DNA from: JABDLO01 sp041749255 | Lineage (GTDB): Bacteria > Bacteroidota > Bacteroidia > Chitinophagales > Saprospiraceae | Length of the DNA: 64,000 nt | Assembly: GCA_041749255.1 (NCBI GenBank) | Contig: JBGTBR010000047.1 | Location: 114,663-178,662 of the forward strand | Reading direction: 5' to 3' | Part shown: piece by piece, positions 45,802-54,956 of the stretch | Position numbering within the stretch: the stretch's first letter is position 1 | How the letters are laid out: each line of letters begins with the position of its first letter | Position numbers and translations under genes: made by a program | Notes under the pieces: model-generated | The model's database searches: none | What the model was told of the DNA's origin: nothing | The model's input: the letters and a program-made list of their open reading frames with translations, nothing else

Positions 45802-45875
45802 GGCTCCGTAGCTCAACTGGATAGAGTACCTGACTACGGATCAGGAGGTTGAAGGTTCGAACCCTTCCGGAGTCA
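45802..45875 (+). tRNA. tRNA-Arg (anticodon ACG)
   Basis: A 74-nt cloverleaf. The 7-bp acceptor GGCTCCG pairs with CGGAGTC (one G-U), the D stem is GCTC/GAGT, and the anticodon stem is CCTGA/TCAGG. Loop CTACGGA gives anticodon ACG (45836-45838), and the T arm is GAAGG-TTCGAAC-CCTTC. CCA is not encoded. It reads CGN arginine codons after A34 is converted to inosine. It is 38 bp upstream of rpmB and behind the same promoter. Confidence 0.96.
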
Positions 45876-45913
45876 CAAATAGAAATTGATATTAACAAAA
45901 GAAAAATAAAAAG

Positions 45914-46162
45914 ATGTCCAGGATTTGTCAATTAAGTGGAAAGAGACCTATAACAGGAAATCAGGTTTCGCACTCCAATGTGAAGACCAAGAGAAGGTTT
46001 CTTCCCAATCTTCATAAAAAACGATTCTTTATTCCTGAGATCGATAAATGGGTAACATTAAAAGTATCATCCCACGCTTTGAGATCAATCAACAAACTGG
46101 GGATATACGCCTATATTAAAAAACAAGAATCCAAAGGTATTGATACCGGAGTAAAATTGTAA
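45914..46162 (+). CDS. rpmB: 50S ribosomal protein bL28
   Basis: An 82-residue ribosomal protein: MSRICQLSGKRP, GNQVSHSNVKTKRRFLPNL (~20-38), VSSHALRSINKLGI (~50). Length and basic composition are typical. It is the first protein gene of the unit rpmB-rpmG-DUF4295, with gaps of 21 and 2 bp. Confidence 0.97.
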   Translation: MSRICQLSGKRPITGNQVSHSNVKTKRRFLPNLHKKRFFIPEIDKWVTLKVSSHALRSINKLGIYAYIKKQESKGIDTGVKL

Positions 46163-46183
46163 GGTTTTTATAATAACAAAGTT

Positions 46184-46372
46184 ATGGCAAAGAAACAAAG
46201 AGGGAACAGGATACAAATTATACTAGAATGTACTGAGCATAAAACAAGTGGTCAACCAGGTACTTCCCGTTATGTATCTCAGAAAAACAGGAAAAATACT
46301 CCTGACAGGATGGAACTAAAAAAGTACAATCCCATTTTAAAGAAATATACAATTCATAAAGAAATAAAATAA
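46184..46372 (+). CDS. rpmG: 50S ribosomal protein bL33
   Basis: A 62-residue ribosomal protein: MAKKQRGNRIQIILECTEHK, then RYVSQKNRKNTPDRMELKKY and NPILKKYTIHKEIK. It has one cysteine, so it is the zinc-free (C-minus) type. It ends two bases before the DUF4295 start. Confidence 0.96.
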   Translation: MAKKQRGNRIQIILECTEHKTSGQPGTSRYVSQKNRKNTPDRMELKKYNPILKKYTIHKEIK

Positions 46373-46374
46373 TA

Positions 46375-46551
46375 ATGGCAAAAGTATCAAAGAATGCGAG
46401 AGTAGCTCAAAGAGCACAGAACGTCGGAACTGGCCGGGATTTTGTCAAAGTAGTAAAAAGTGTAAAAGACCCTGTTACCGGAAAGTATTCTTACAAAGAA
46501 GTAATGGTACATAAGGACAAGGTAAAAGATTTTTTTGCTGACAAGAAATAA
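46375..46551 (+). CDS. DUF4295 small basic protein
   Basis: A 58-residue protein (MAKVSKNARVAQRAQ ... YSYKEVMVHKDKVKDFFADKK) found directly behind rpmG across Bacteroidota. The conserved position suggests a ribosome-associated role, not shown here. It starts 2 bp after the rpmG stop and ends 25 bp before the terminator. Confidence 0.92.
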   Translation: MAKVSKNARVAQRAQNVGTGRDFVKVVKSVKDPVTGKYSYKEVMVHKDKVKDFFADKK

Positions 46552-46576
46552 TCCTGACCGACTACAATACAATAAA

Positions 46577-46612
46577 AAAATAGGTTTCTCCTCCAAGAGA
46601 AGCCTATTTTTG
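46577..46612. terminator. Intrinsic terminator between DUF4295 and ftsY
   Basis: Stem AATAGGTTTCTC/GAGAAGCCTATT with a CTCCAA loop. The A-run before and T-run after make it usable in both directions. Confidence 0.88.
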
Positions 46613-46660
46613 TTGATACGATCTATGAGATCCTAATGTATTCTATTAAAATATCCCCAT

Positions 46661-47614
46661 ATGAGTTTTTTTAAAAAGTTTTTCACTAAAGATAAAGAAG
46701 AAGATCTCGAAAAAGGTCTCGAAAAAACAAAATCCAATATCTTTTCTAAGATCACCAGGGCTGTCGCCGGAAAATCCAAAGTCGATGAAGAATTTCTGGA
46801 CGAACTGGAAAATATATTGATTTCGGCAGATGTAGGATTAGACACCACTGTAAAAATAATCGAAAGACTTGAAGAGAAAGTCGCTCAAGATAAGTATATA
46901 GATACCGAGGAACTCAACGATATATTAAAAAGGGTCATCTCATCGATATTGTCCGAAAACAATACGGAAGATCTGGAAGATTTTATATTCCCTACAGAAC
47001 CCAATCCACATATCATTTTAGTTGTTGGTGTCAATGGAGTCGGTAAAACCACTACTATAGGTAAACTGGCACACCAATATATCAAAAGAGGTAAAAAAGT
47101 AATAATCGGAGCTGGCGACACTTTTAGAGCTGCCGCAGTAGACCAGTTGAAAATATGGGCTGACAGATCCGGAGCAACTTTCTATTCTAAAGGGATGAAC
47201 ACTGATCCGGCAGCAGTGGCCTATGAAACCGTCCAACACGCAATGAAAAACCAGTACGATGTAGCCATTATCGACACCGCAGGCCGGCTTCATACCAAAA
47301 AGCACTTAATGGAAGAGCTTTCAAAAATTAAGAGATCTATTGATAAAAGGCTTCCCGGAGCTCCACATGAAGTTCTGTTAATACTCGATGCCACAACAGG
47401 TCAGAATGCCATTGAACAAGCCAATCACTTCACAAGCGCCACCCAGGTAACAGCATTGGCTCTTACAAAATTAGATGGTACGGCCAAAGGAGGTGTAGTA
47501 TTGGGTATTTCCGATCAGTTTAAAATCCCAATAAAATACATCGGAGTGGGCGAAGGAATTGAACAGTTACAGGTATTTAATAAAATGGCTTTTGTCGAAT
47601 CACTTTTTAAGTGA
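46661..47614 (+). CDS. ftsY: Signal recognition particle receptor FtsY
   Basis: SRP receptor GTPase, 317 residues, with a short acidic/basic N-terminal A-region and the NG domain. G motifs: GVNGVGKTTTIGKLAH (P-loop, ~122), DTFRAAAVDQL (~150), DTAGRLH (~203) and TKLDGTAKGG (~263). The N domain spans ~20-105. It acts with Ffh to bring ribosomes to SecYEG. It follows the ribosomal terminator by 49 bp; some read-through from the rpmB unit is possible. Confidence 0.97.
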   Translation: MSFFKKFFTKDKEEDLEKGLEKTKSNIFSKITRAVAGKSKVDEEFLDELENILISADVGLDTTVKIIERLEEKVAQDKYIDTEELNDILKRVISSILSENNTEDLEDFIFPTEPNPHIILVVGVNGVGKTTTIGKLAHQYIKRGKKVIIGAGDTFRAAAVDQLKIWADRSGATFYSKGMNTDPAAVAYETVQHAMKNQYDVAIIDTAGRLHTKKHLMEELSKIKRSIDKRLPGAPHEVLLILDATTGQNAIEQANHFTSATQVTALALTKLDGTAKGGVVLGISDQFKIPIKYIGVGEGIEQLQVFNKMAFVESLFK

Positions 47615-47741
47615 TGTAGTCTTAAAATTTACAAGTCTGTGTCTTTGTATTTGTATTTGTGTATACAAGTGACTAACTTCACTCTATAATGTGAGAATCA
47701 TAAAACCTAAAACCAGGTTTAATTGAAATCAAAAATGAAGT

Positions 47742-50700
47742 TTATTCCACGATAGCTCTTTGAGTTTTATAATACTTTGCAAACAATACTCCCCCTATCA
47801 AAACTAAAAAAGCTAAAATAATCAGACCCCATGTCCCCATATTGGGAATAGGATAGCACTGTGTACAAGAATTGCTGAATTCTAAAGTAGTATTCCCACC
47901 ATCCGGACTGAATATTGCTCTAAAACCAGTACCCGGTCCGTGATAAAAATCCAGTCTTGTAGTATTTGCAGGAAGCATATTGCCTTCTATATCCATATTG
48001 ATCAAAACAGCTCCCATCATCCCTTCTGGTAATGGAACTCCGAATTCATCTAAAATTTCTCCTTCTAAAACTTCATGTAATCGCCAGGTGCGGTCCAGCA
48101 TATCTGTAATTTGAACATAATCATGAAAAAACTGTATGCTGTCACTCCTTTCAATATTAAAAGGATCACTGCAAGAGCATGGATCAAATCCATCAGGTTC
48201 GTAACTCGCTGAATTGGTTAAAGAAGCACAAGTCATAAGGTCATCATGAGCATCTTTACAATCCAGACATACTATATCCTCTTTAACTGCTGAAAAAGTA
48301 GCGCCTTCCACATAGGTTCCAGAATTATCATCAATGGTAAACATCCCGCCATTTAAATTGATAACGACTCCACCTTCTGTATTGGTGGCTATATTACTAT
48401 TATCTTTACCATTCTCAATGATGAGACCCGAATTTGTAAATCCGTCATTCAAATCCAGGATCTGGTTGTCTTCCCAGATGTCGATAACTCCACAACCGTG
48501 ATTTCTAAAAACACCACTTCCATGGTTTCTGACACCTTCGCCTCCAAATTGAATACTGGATTGACCAGCACGTATAAGTGAAAAATTATCAAAAATACCA
48601 GTATTATTGACTCCATCTCCAGCAATCGAATCCAATCCTGATACATTGGTCAATATCCGGCCATAATTAGCAAAACTTCCTGTATTTAAAACGCCACTTC
48701 CTCCAGCAAATCCATAATCCAGTTCTGCATCATCATAATGAAAAAATGAGCCGGCATTTATGATACCTGAGAAAAACACCTCGCGAATATTGAATGAACC
48801 GTAATTATGAAAAACTCCTGAGCTGGCATTGTTGATATAACCACCTTTAAGTAGATTGATTTGTACTCCTTCGTAATTATGAAAAATCCCTGCATTATTT
48901 ATAATGCCGGCAGAACTTGCTTTTATATCTGCATAATTATGGAATTCGCCTGTATTCGAATTTGAAATAACCTGATTTAAAAATTCTGTTTCGACATAAC
49001 TACCCATTTCTAAAGTAAACTTTCCCATATTATGAACAAAATCACCGGAAAATCGCACAATAAAAGTATCATTGGAGACAAATGTTGCATTTTCACCATT
49101 TCTTATAGTCGGTCCAGTTCTATTAACCCATTCTTGTTTGCCACCATAAAATTCAATATACCCATCATTATCAATCATGGGTCCACTACCAAAAGCGTTG
49201 TATTTTACCGGAACCTGGATAAGTAAAGTGTCCCCCAAACCATTTTTAATATAGGCAAAATTTTGATTGCCATTGAAAGTTATACTCCCTCCAGGTTGAG
49301 TCGTAAATAATCCATTATTGAAAATGGAATGATTCCCTCCATAACCGGTAAAATTGAAATGGCCTGTTGCTGTATTATGAAAAACACCAAAATTAGTGAA
49401 AGCATTCTTACCCCGGGATCCAAACTCCATGGTTCCCGAATTGGTAGCCATCGCATTCGATCCATTAACAAATAATGCCCCATTCGTGTTGGTTAAATTA
49501 ACATATGCTCCACTCTGATTTTGAAAATTTCCAAGATTTACAAATAAGGTGTCATTCAAACCTGAAATAATTAAACGAGATTTTGAAATTAACGATGCAT
49601 TTAACCCGTTGAAAATTCCTTTTGATCCATGATTAGTACAATTTAAAGTGTCAGACACCATTTCATTTAAATTTATAATAGCAAATTGGTTTGTAAAAGG
49701 GCTGTTTTGTGAAGTGATCGTGCCCTCACTATGGATGATTCCACTTTCCCCATTAAAAAGTCCAAAAAGAGCAGATGAATTAAGTGTGATGGTACTCCCA
49801 TCAGAATTCGTGACCTCACCTGCATTGAATAAAAGAAAACCCCTTTCTCCTGCATCGAATCCAATATTTCCCGCACGAAATTCATGATGATTTATCAACT
49901 TTGCATTCTCTCGCACCTCAACACCATGCCCGTTATTGCCTCCTGTAGCAAAAAAAGAAGCTCCTGTACTGTTCGTCAATTCAGATTCTATAATCATCCT
50001 CGTACCATTACTATTTATTGCGGAAAAAGTACCTGCATTAAAAATTTCACTTCCTGGCTTTGTAATTGTTCCGGCTCCCATACCACCATCTATAGTAAAA
50101 TTAGCACCTGCATTATTCATTATGCTACCAAAATTGATAACCAACGTATCTTCATGACTATACACCACGCTAAAACTACCGGAGTTGGTTATACTTGCGT
50201 CCGGGAAATTAATCATTCCAACTCCGATTCCTCCACCTGCTAAAAAAGTAGCGGAGGCATTATTTATAATTGTTCCTGAATTCCTAAGGCGGTCACCCAA
50301 ACCTTCAAGGATTTCAAATACTCCATTATTTTGAATATGTCCCGTCATTTCATTGATAACACCGTGCATATAAGATGAATCAACCGTAAACTTCCCGTTA
50401 TTATTGATCATACCCGCATTGATAAGTCCATGATCCGGACTGTTTTCGACTATTAATACTCCTCCCATTTCAACGGTGACCATGGCACCTTCAAGAATGA
50501 GTAATTTTCTCGCAAAAGCAGAATCGCCATTCATTACGACAGGAAATACATCAACAACAGGAATGGTAACTGTATCTCCGTCGACACTCCTGGAAGGTGG
50601 TGTCATAGGAGTACCACTAATCACTGTCCAGTTATTGGCATTTTTCCAATCATTATTTACTGATCCATTCCACTCTACGCTACCCTGACCATAAGAATGG

Positions 50701-50768
50701 AAGCTAATTAAAATGAGAGCAAAAGAAATAAAAATAGAATATCTTAATAAAAACGAGTTGGTTTTCAT
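47742..50768 (-). CDS. Giant secreted repeat protein with IPTL-CTERM-like tail
   Basis: A 1008-residue protein, starting at the ATG at 50768 that opens a signal peptide (MKTNSFLLRYSIFISFALIL); 12 more residues would precede if 50804 were used. The body (~60-870) consists of about 30 imperfect ~25-residue units of the form 'N.G.F.N...G.I.N.G', such as GIINNAGIFHNYEGVQIN and SGVFHNYGSFNIRE, suggesting a parallel beta-helix. A Cys-rich segment (~870-925) is followed by a C-terminal IPNMGTWGLIILAFLVLIGG-type tail and basic KYYKTQR. This resembles the IPTL-CTERM sorting signal with N and M at two core positions. The role is probably surface or adhesion; no sortase-like gene is in view. Confidence 0.85.
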   Translation of the reverse strand: MKTNSFLLRYSIFISFALILISFHSYGQGSVEWNGSVNNDWKNANNWTVISGTPMTPPSRSVDGDTVTIPVVDVFPVVMNGDSAFARKLLILEGAMVTVEMGGVLIVENSPDHGLINAGMINNNGKFTVDSSYMHGVINEMTGHIQNNGVFEILEGLGDRLRNSGTIINNASATFLAGGGIGVGMINFPDASITNSGSFSVVYSHEDTLVINFGSIMNNAGANFTIDGGMGAGTITKPGSEIFNAGTFSAINSNGTRMIIESELTNSTGASFFATGGNNGHGVEVRENAKLINHHEFRAGNIGFDAGERGFLLFNAGEVTNSDGSTITLNSSALFGLFNGESGIIHSEGTITSQNSPFTNQFAIINLNEMVSDTLNCTNHGSKGIFNGLNASLISKSRLIISGLNDTLFVNLGNFQNQSGAYVNLTNTNGALFVNGSNAMATNSGTMEFGSRGKNAFTNFGVFHNTATGHFNFTGYGGNHSIFNNGLFTTQPGGSITFNGNQNFAYIKNGLGDTLLIQVPVKYNAFGSGPMIDNDGYIEFYGGKQEWVNRTGPTIRNGENATFVSNDTFIVRFSGDFVHNMGKFTLEMGSYVETEFLNQVISNSNTGEFHNYADIKASSAGIINNAGIFHNYEGVQINLLKGGYINNASSGVFHNYGSFNIREVFFSGIINAGSFFHYDDAELDYGFAGGSGVLNTGSFANYGRILTNVSGLDSIAGDGVNNTGIFDNFSLIRAGQSSIQFGGEGVRNHGSGVFRNHGCGVIDIWEDNQILDLNDGFTNSGLIIENGKDNSNIATNTEGGVVINLNGGMFTIDDNSGTYVEGATFSAVKEDIVCLDCKDAHDDLMTCASLTNSASYEPDGFDPCSCSDPFNIERSDSIQFFHDYVQITDMLDRTWRLHEVLEGEILDEFGVPLPEGMMGAVLINMDIEGNMLPANTTRLDFYHGPGTGFRAIFSPDGGNTTLEFSNSCTQCYPIPNMGTWGLIILAFLVLIGGVLFAKYYKTQRAIVE

Positions 50769-50845
50769 AAATTTTGATTTAAAATATAAATATAACAAAT
50801 GCATCTACCTTATTAAGATTTTTATAACATATAAATTAATTAAAT

Positions 50846-52252
50846 TTATTGAGTAATGTATTTTGACCTTAACATATCAGGTTGATTTACCCGATGTTCT
50901 GTTTTGTTCCATTTAAGAGGTGAGATGAAATATTCAAAATAAGATAAAAATCCTGCGAGGATATACAAAATCATATACATAATAGTACCAGTCAATATCG
51001 AGCCTGGTGAATAGTTAATTTTTAGTTTATTAAACACGCTCCTATCAGCCAGGATAGAAGTCATAATACTTGATACTAAAAAAATAAACAGTGCAATACT
51101 TAAATGATTTGGGTCAATATACCATTTCAATGGATTATCGACCAAAAAGAAAAAGAAAATAAAAATGGTAGAATATGGAAGTAAGGTTCCCGCCATCATT
51201 CTGAGCCAAAAACGGTACCAACCCCTCATTCCAAATCCACCCTTTTGAACCCTGAGACCCACCAGATGAGTAAGTTGTGTAATAAGCAAGCCTTTATTCC
51301 ATCGAATTCTTTGCTGAAGCCATTCCTTTATAGATTCAGGACACGACTCTTCGGTGATACTCGATATCAGCTTCATTCCAATTTGATTATGCACTAGCCT
51401 GACGCTCAATTCTGCATCTTCCGTAACATTATACGGATCCCAGGCTCCGCATTTTTTAAGAACATCGCGATATACAAAAAATGAGTTGCCACCTAATCCA
51501 AAAGGTAAACTTGATTTAGAAATATAATTAAGATATTTATCATACCAATCATAATACTCGGCAGCAAAAAAGTTAGTGAGTATATTTGTATTTTTATTTG
51601 ATATTCTGATAATAGATTGATAGCAAAAGTTTTTTCCGTGTTTCTCCATCGCATGCAAAACTGTGATAAACTGATTACTTGATGGTCTACTTTCAGCATC
51701 ATAAACCGTAATAATCTCCCCTTTGGCTATTTCTAATCCATGCAACAATGCCCTGCCCTTAGTATATGGTTTTAGATTAGGAATACGAAATATTTTAAAC
51801 TCCACTGGTAAATCTATTTTTTCTAAATAAGAAAGTGTGTATGCATCATTCTCCTCTACTATAATCAACACCTCCATTTTATCAGAGGGGTAATTCATTT
51901 CTGCAATAGACTGGAGTGTATTAAAAATAACTTCACCTTCATGCTTCAAAGGAACGATAACACTAAATACAGGCAATTTGGCTGAATTCAGATCCTCAAA
52001 TCCCAAATTGTGAACCTCTTTTAATGAAATCTCACGAAGGGAAAATTCCAATCTGAACATCAACAATACTAAAAAATTAACTATGGCTAAGGACATGAGA
52101 AAAATACCTAAAAGCAATGAAAACTTAGAACCGATCAACAACCCAAGCATAATGGCCAATATTAAATATCTGACTGGCCATCTAATAATCTTTCTTGCAC
52201 TTTGCTTCAATTGATCGCTCCAATGTAAAGCCAGTGGATCTGTATACTTCAT
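50846..52252 (-). CDS. Processive-type family 2 glycosyltransferase
   Basis: A 468-residue membrane protein. Two N-terminal membrane segments (~28-45 and ~50-68) come first. The GT-A domain spans ~100-340, with VYDAESRP (~185, DxD-type), VTEDAELSVRL (~265) and QQRIRWNKG (~315, the QxxRW processivity motif). Three to four more membrane segments end the protein (~350-455). The layout resembles cellulose synthase-like polymerases such as IcaA. No accessory synthase gene is adjacent, so the polymer is unknown. It lies 77 bp upstream of the IPTL-type gene on the same strand. Confidence 0.87.
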   Translation of the reverse strand: MKYTDPLALHWSDQLKQSARKIIRWPVRYLILAIMLGLLIGSKFSLLLGIFLMSLAIVNFLVLLMFRLEFSLREISLKEVHNLGFEDLNSAKLPVFSVIVPLKHEGEVIFNTLQSIAEMNYPSDKMEVLIIVEENDAYTLSYLEKIDLPVEFKIFRIPNLKPYTKGRALLHGLEIAKGEIITVYDAESRPSSNQFITVLHAMEKHGKNFCYQSIIRISNKNTNILTNFFAAEYYDWYDKYLNYISKSSLPFGLGGNSFFVYRDVLKKCGAWDPYNVTEDAELSVRLVHNQIGMKLISSITEESCPESIKEWLQQRIRWNKGLLITQLTHLVGLRVQKGGFGMRGWYRFWLRMMAGTLLPYSTIFIFFFFLVDNPLKWYIDPNHLSIALFIFLVSSIMTSILADRSVFNKLKINYSPGSILTGTIMYMILYILAGFLSYFEYFISPLKWNKTEHRVNQPDMLRSKYITQ

Positions 52253-52412
52253 AATATTTATATTGTCCTAATAATAGGTTAGGAGTGCCAAAATAGACTA
52301 TCCTTCAAAATTTTCTAAACTAATCGATTAAAATAAATAAATAAGACACTACTTTGACTTATGAAGCAATTTGAGATTTTATTGAAAATGAGATTAAAAG
52401 GAAATTCAAATA

Positions 52413-52901
52413 TTACACCCACCTATTCACTTTTGCACTATACTCCTCATATGACTTTCCGAATTCTCTTCTCAATCTGGGCTCTTCCCTCAACACTATG
52501 AATACATGGAAAGCTATGGCGACAAATATGAGGTATATCCATAAAAGATAGGATCTACAAAACAGTGCTTCTCCTGTTAGAATGAGCAAAACACCCAAAT
52601 ACATGGGATTGCGGGAATATTTATACAGTCCGTGTACCACAAGACTTACAGTAGGATCAGCGGGAGATAATGTCCCTTTTCCTTCTGTTATAAACTGAGC
52701 AATACAGAATACAAGTACCCCCCAACCTAATATAAAAAGTACTATTCCCACCCATTGAGACCAGAACCATTCTGATTGGTAAACTTCCAACCACTTATTT
52801 TGTATCAATAGCCAGGGTATTACAATGGTAACTATCCCCGGTTGTAAAAGGGTAAAAAACACATTTCGAATGATCAATGAAAAATACTGTGTTAGATTCA
52901 T
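52413..52901 (-). CDS. Isoprenylcysteine carboxyl-methyltransferase-family membrane protein
   Basis: A 162-residue protein with four hydrophobic segments. The ICMT/PEMT family signature is present: VVHGLYKYSRNPMYLGVLLILTG (~90-112, given with its NPMYLG core) and the C-terminal EEPRLRREFGKSYEEYSAKV. These bind SAM and methylate small lipids or isoprenoids. No substrate can be assigned. It is not obviously in an operon. Confidence 0.85.
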   Translation of the reverse strand: MNLTQYFSLIIRNVFFTLLQPGIVTIVIPWLLIQNKWLEVYQSEWFWSQWVGIVLFILGWGVLVFCIAQFITEGKGTLSPADPTVSLVVHGLYKYSRNPMYLGVLLILTGEALFCRSYLLWIYLIFVAIAFHVFIVLREEPRLRREFGKSYEEYSAKVNRWV

Positions 52902-52998
52902 TAGCCATTATTGTTTTCTGATTACATTTAGGTCTGAATATACAAAAGAAAAGCTTCCCTATACAGTCATGTTTGAGTAATTGTATGGATTTACACCT
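52902..52998. other. Start of the 52.9-53.4 kb spacer
   Basis: Plain AT-rich DNA upstream of the methyltransferase start; the rest of the 465-bp spacer is the tandem repeat at 52999-53378. Confidence 0.5.
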
Positions 52999-53378
52999 CG
53001 TTTTCATCTGTTTAAAATTAGGTACGATTGGTTTTGTTTTGTCATGATTTTTGCACCTTTCAGGCAAAAATCCCGCCAAAACGATGACCGATTCATATCC
53101 TAACCCTGGGCTGAAGCCCAGGGCTATTGATATTTCGCTCTTTCAGAGCTTTTTTAATCATTCTCCTTTGTGACTCCAAACCATTCATGGGCGTTTCATC
53201 TGTTTAAAAATTACCTGCGATTGGTTTTGTCATGATTTTTGCTTAGGAGCAAAAATCCCGCCAAAACAAAGACCGTTTCTTCAATTAACCCCGGGTTGAA
53301 ACCCGGGGCTATTGATATTAAGCTCTTTCAGAGCTTTTTTTTTAATCATACTTCTTTGTGTCCGACCTAGGTCATGTG
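52999..53378. repeat. Tandem composite hairpin repeat (~190 bp x2) seeded in the 3' end of the MDR gene
   Basis: Unit 1 (52999-53191) and unit 2 (53192-53378) each run CGTTTCATCTGTTTAAAA (unit 1 has CGTTTTCATCTG), GCGATTGGTTTTG, GTCATGATTTTTGC, a short hairpin, GCAAAAATCCCGCCAAAAC, then hairpin CCCTGGGCTGAAGCCCAGGG or CCCCGGGTTGAAACCCGGGG, GGGCTATTGATATT and GCTCTTTCAGAGCTTTTTT. A third start, GCGTTTCATCTGTATTGAC, at 53378-53396 is the 3' coding end of the oxidoreductase gene. GCTCT-TTC-AGAGC plus T-run resembles a plus-strand terminator. Confidence 0.9.
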
Positions 53379-54410
53379 CGTTTCATCTGTATTGACAATG
53401 ACTTTCCCTGTGGTAGTACCCGACTGAAAGTGTTTTATGGCTAATGGTAAATCCTTCCAATCATAGCGATGACCGATATAGGGAGGAGGGAGATTCATTT
53501 CCATAAGTTTTTGCATAATTTCAAACATTAAATGTTTTTCTTCATACAACCAGATCAGGTTGAATCCCAAAACGCCTACATTGCTTTGGATCATCGCTTG
53601 TGGGTCAATTTTTGGGCGGGTAAGATACAGGTAAATTAATTTCAACCAGTTTGGTCTGTCTCCTCCATGGCCATATCTCGCTGATCCAAAAACGATTACC
53701 CTTCCCATAGGGCTCAGTTTTTTATAGCTTTCCATGAAAATATGGCCTCCGATACTGTCCAGAATAAGGTGTAAAGGTCTTTCTCCCAAAGCATCTCTGA
53801 GTTTTTTTCTAAAGTTACGATTGCGAACTATCCATGCATCATAACCTTCGGATTGTAAAACGGGTATTTTACTTTCATGTCCTATAGTACCGATGGTAAA
53901 AGCATTGAGTCGTTTTGCCATCCTGTTGGCCAATAGACCTACCCCTCCTGCGCCACTGTGGATCAAAACAGTTTGATTTTCCTTCAGGTTGCCTAAAGTA
54001 AACAAAGCGTAATAAGCTGTGAGAGCCTGGACAGGAAAAGCAGCTCCTTCTTCAAATGTCCATCCGGAAGGCATTTTTACTACATATGATGGATCAATAT
54101 GAATGCGTGTAGTATACCCTCCAAATCGGGTAACACCCATCACTTGATCTCCGGGCTTTAGATCACCCACTTCCTTTCCCGCTTTTTCCACGATTCCCGA
54201 AAACTCAAGTCCCGGAACAAAACCTCCTTTTGGAGTGGCACTGTACAAACCTAAAATGGCAAAAATATCAGCAAAATTTAAACCAATGGATTTAACCTTA
54301 ACCGATATTTCATGTGACCCCAAAGGAGGTAGGGTTATTTGGTTGAGTGTTAAGTTTCTAATGTTTCCCTTTTTAGCAACATAGTAAACCTTTGCATCTT
54401 TATTCTCCAT
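53367..54410 (-). CDS. Zinc-independent MDR oxidoreductase (quinone reductase/VAT1-like)
   Basis: A 347-residue medium-chain dehydrogenase. The GroES-like N-domain has GLNFADIFAILGLYSATPKGGFVPGLEFSG (~50-75, cited only as landmarks GLNFADI and PGLEFSG). The nucleotide domain has SGAGGVGLLANRMAKR (~150-165). Zinc ligands (GHE, Cys cluster) are missing, so it belongs to the NADPH quinone reductase/VAT1 side. The C-terminal substrate half ends GTTTGKVIV, normal for the family; the last codons form the seed of the downstream repeat. It shares a divergent promoter region with the 54504 gene. Confidence 0.88.
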   Translation of the reverse strand: MENKDAKVYYVAKKGNIRNLTLNQITLPPLGSHEISVKVKSIGLNFADIFAILGLYSATPKGGFVPGLEFSGIVEKAGKEVGDLKPGDQVMGVTRFGGYTTRIHIDPSYVVKMPSGWTFEEGAAFPVQALTAYYALFTLGNLKENQTVLIHSGAGGVGLLANRMAKRLNAFTIGTIGHESKIPVLQSEGYDAWIVRNRNFRKKLRDALGERPLHLILDSIGGHIFMESYKKLSPMGRVIVFGSARYGHGGDRPNWLKLIYLYLTRPKIDPQAMIQSNVGVLGFNLIWLYEEKHLMFEIMQKLMEMNLPPPYIGHRYDWKDLPLAIKHFQSGTTTGKVIVNTDETHMT

Positions 54411-54427
54411 ATTTAGTATTCTTTTTT

Positions 54428-54469
54428 CAAATATATTAATTGATCACCGGATCAATACATGTATATTTG
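54428..54469. promoter_or_regulatory. Overlapping divergent promoters
   Basis: Plus strand: TTG (54440-54442), 19 bp, TATATTTG (54462-54469), driving the 54504 gene. Minus strand: TATATTTG read from 54435 to 54428, with TTG at 54455-54453 and a 17-bp spacer, driving the MDR gene. The boxes interleave, so the two polymerases would compete. Confidence 0.75.
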
Positions 54470-54503
54470 CCATTTCTGTTTACAATTTTATAAAAGGGAA
54501 TAA

Positions 54504-54896
54504 ATGGCTAATGTAATTACGGATCCCAAAACCAAAATTAGCCCGGATTTACTGGAACAATTGAAATCCCAGGTCATGGAACAGGGACAGGTTATTGTCC
54601 ATTGTTTATTTTTTAATTTGTCAATATGGAGCCAGATCAGAATATGGCCCTCTACCTTTTTATATGATTTGCATTCCGATCATGTTTCCCGCCTGGTACA
54701 TGCTGAGAATATTACATTGTATCCACAATGGATGATTACTCCACTTGGTGATTATTTCTTTACGCTCGTATTTACCGGTTTACCAAAAAGTTGCAGCGCA
54801 TTTGATCTTATAGAAGAATGCGATAATCAAAATGGGGCATTTATTGTCAAAGGCATTCTTCGAAATAAAACTGATGTATACTATGTTGAGGTGTAA
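54504..54896 (+). CDS. Hypothetical protein with its own promoter
   Basis: A 130-residue soluble protein that I do not recognise. The N-terminus is polar (MANVITDPKTKISPDLLEQLK), with no signal peptide. The middle is rich in aromatic and hydrophobic residues (HCLFFNLSIWSQIRIWPSTFLYD). The pattern WPSTFLYD ... HVSRLVHAENITLYPQWM ... FTLVFTGLPKSC suggests a small beta-sheet domain with two cysteines at the end. It has a consensus promoter 35 bp upstream and stands alone, convergent with the adaptor gene at 54957. Expression is supported by the promoter; function is unknown. Confidence 0.7.
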   Translation: MANVITDPKTKISPDLLEQLKSQVMEQGQVIVHCLFFNLSIWSQIRIWPSTFLYDLHSDHVSRLVHAENITLYPQWMITPLGDYFFTLVFTGLPKSCSAFDLIEECDNQNGAFIVKGILRNKTDVYYVEV

Positions 54897-54956
54897 ATCT
54901 TTTATTCTGAAAAAATCTATGGACTAAAATATACATCAGAACAGTAATTTCTTTTT

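Noticed and set aside
45695..45931. Minus-strand frame across tRNA-Arg
   Set aside because: It translates the antisense of the tRNA and microsatellite.
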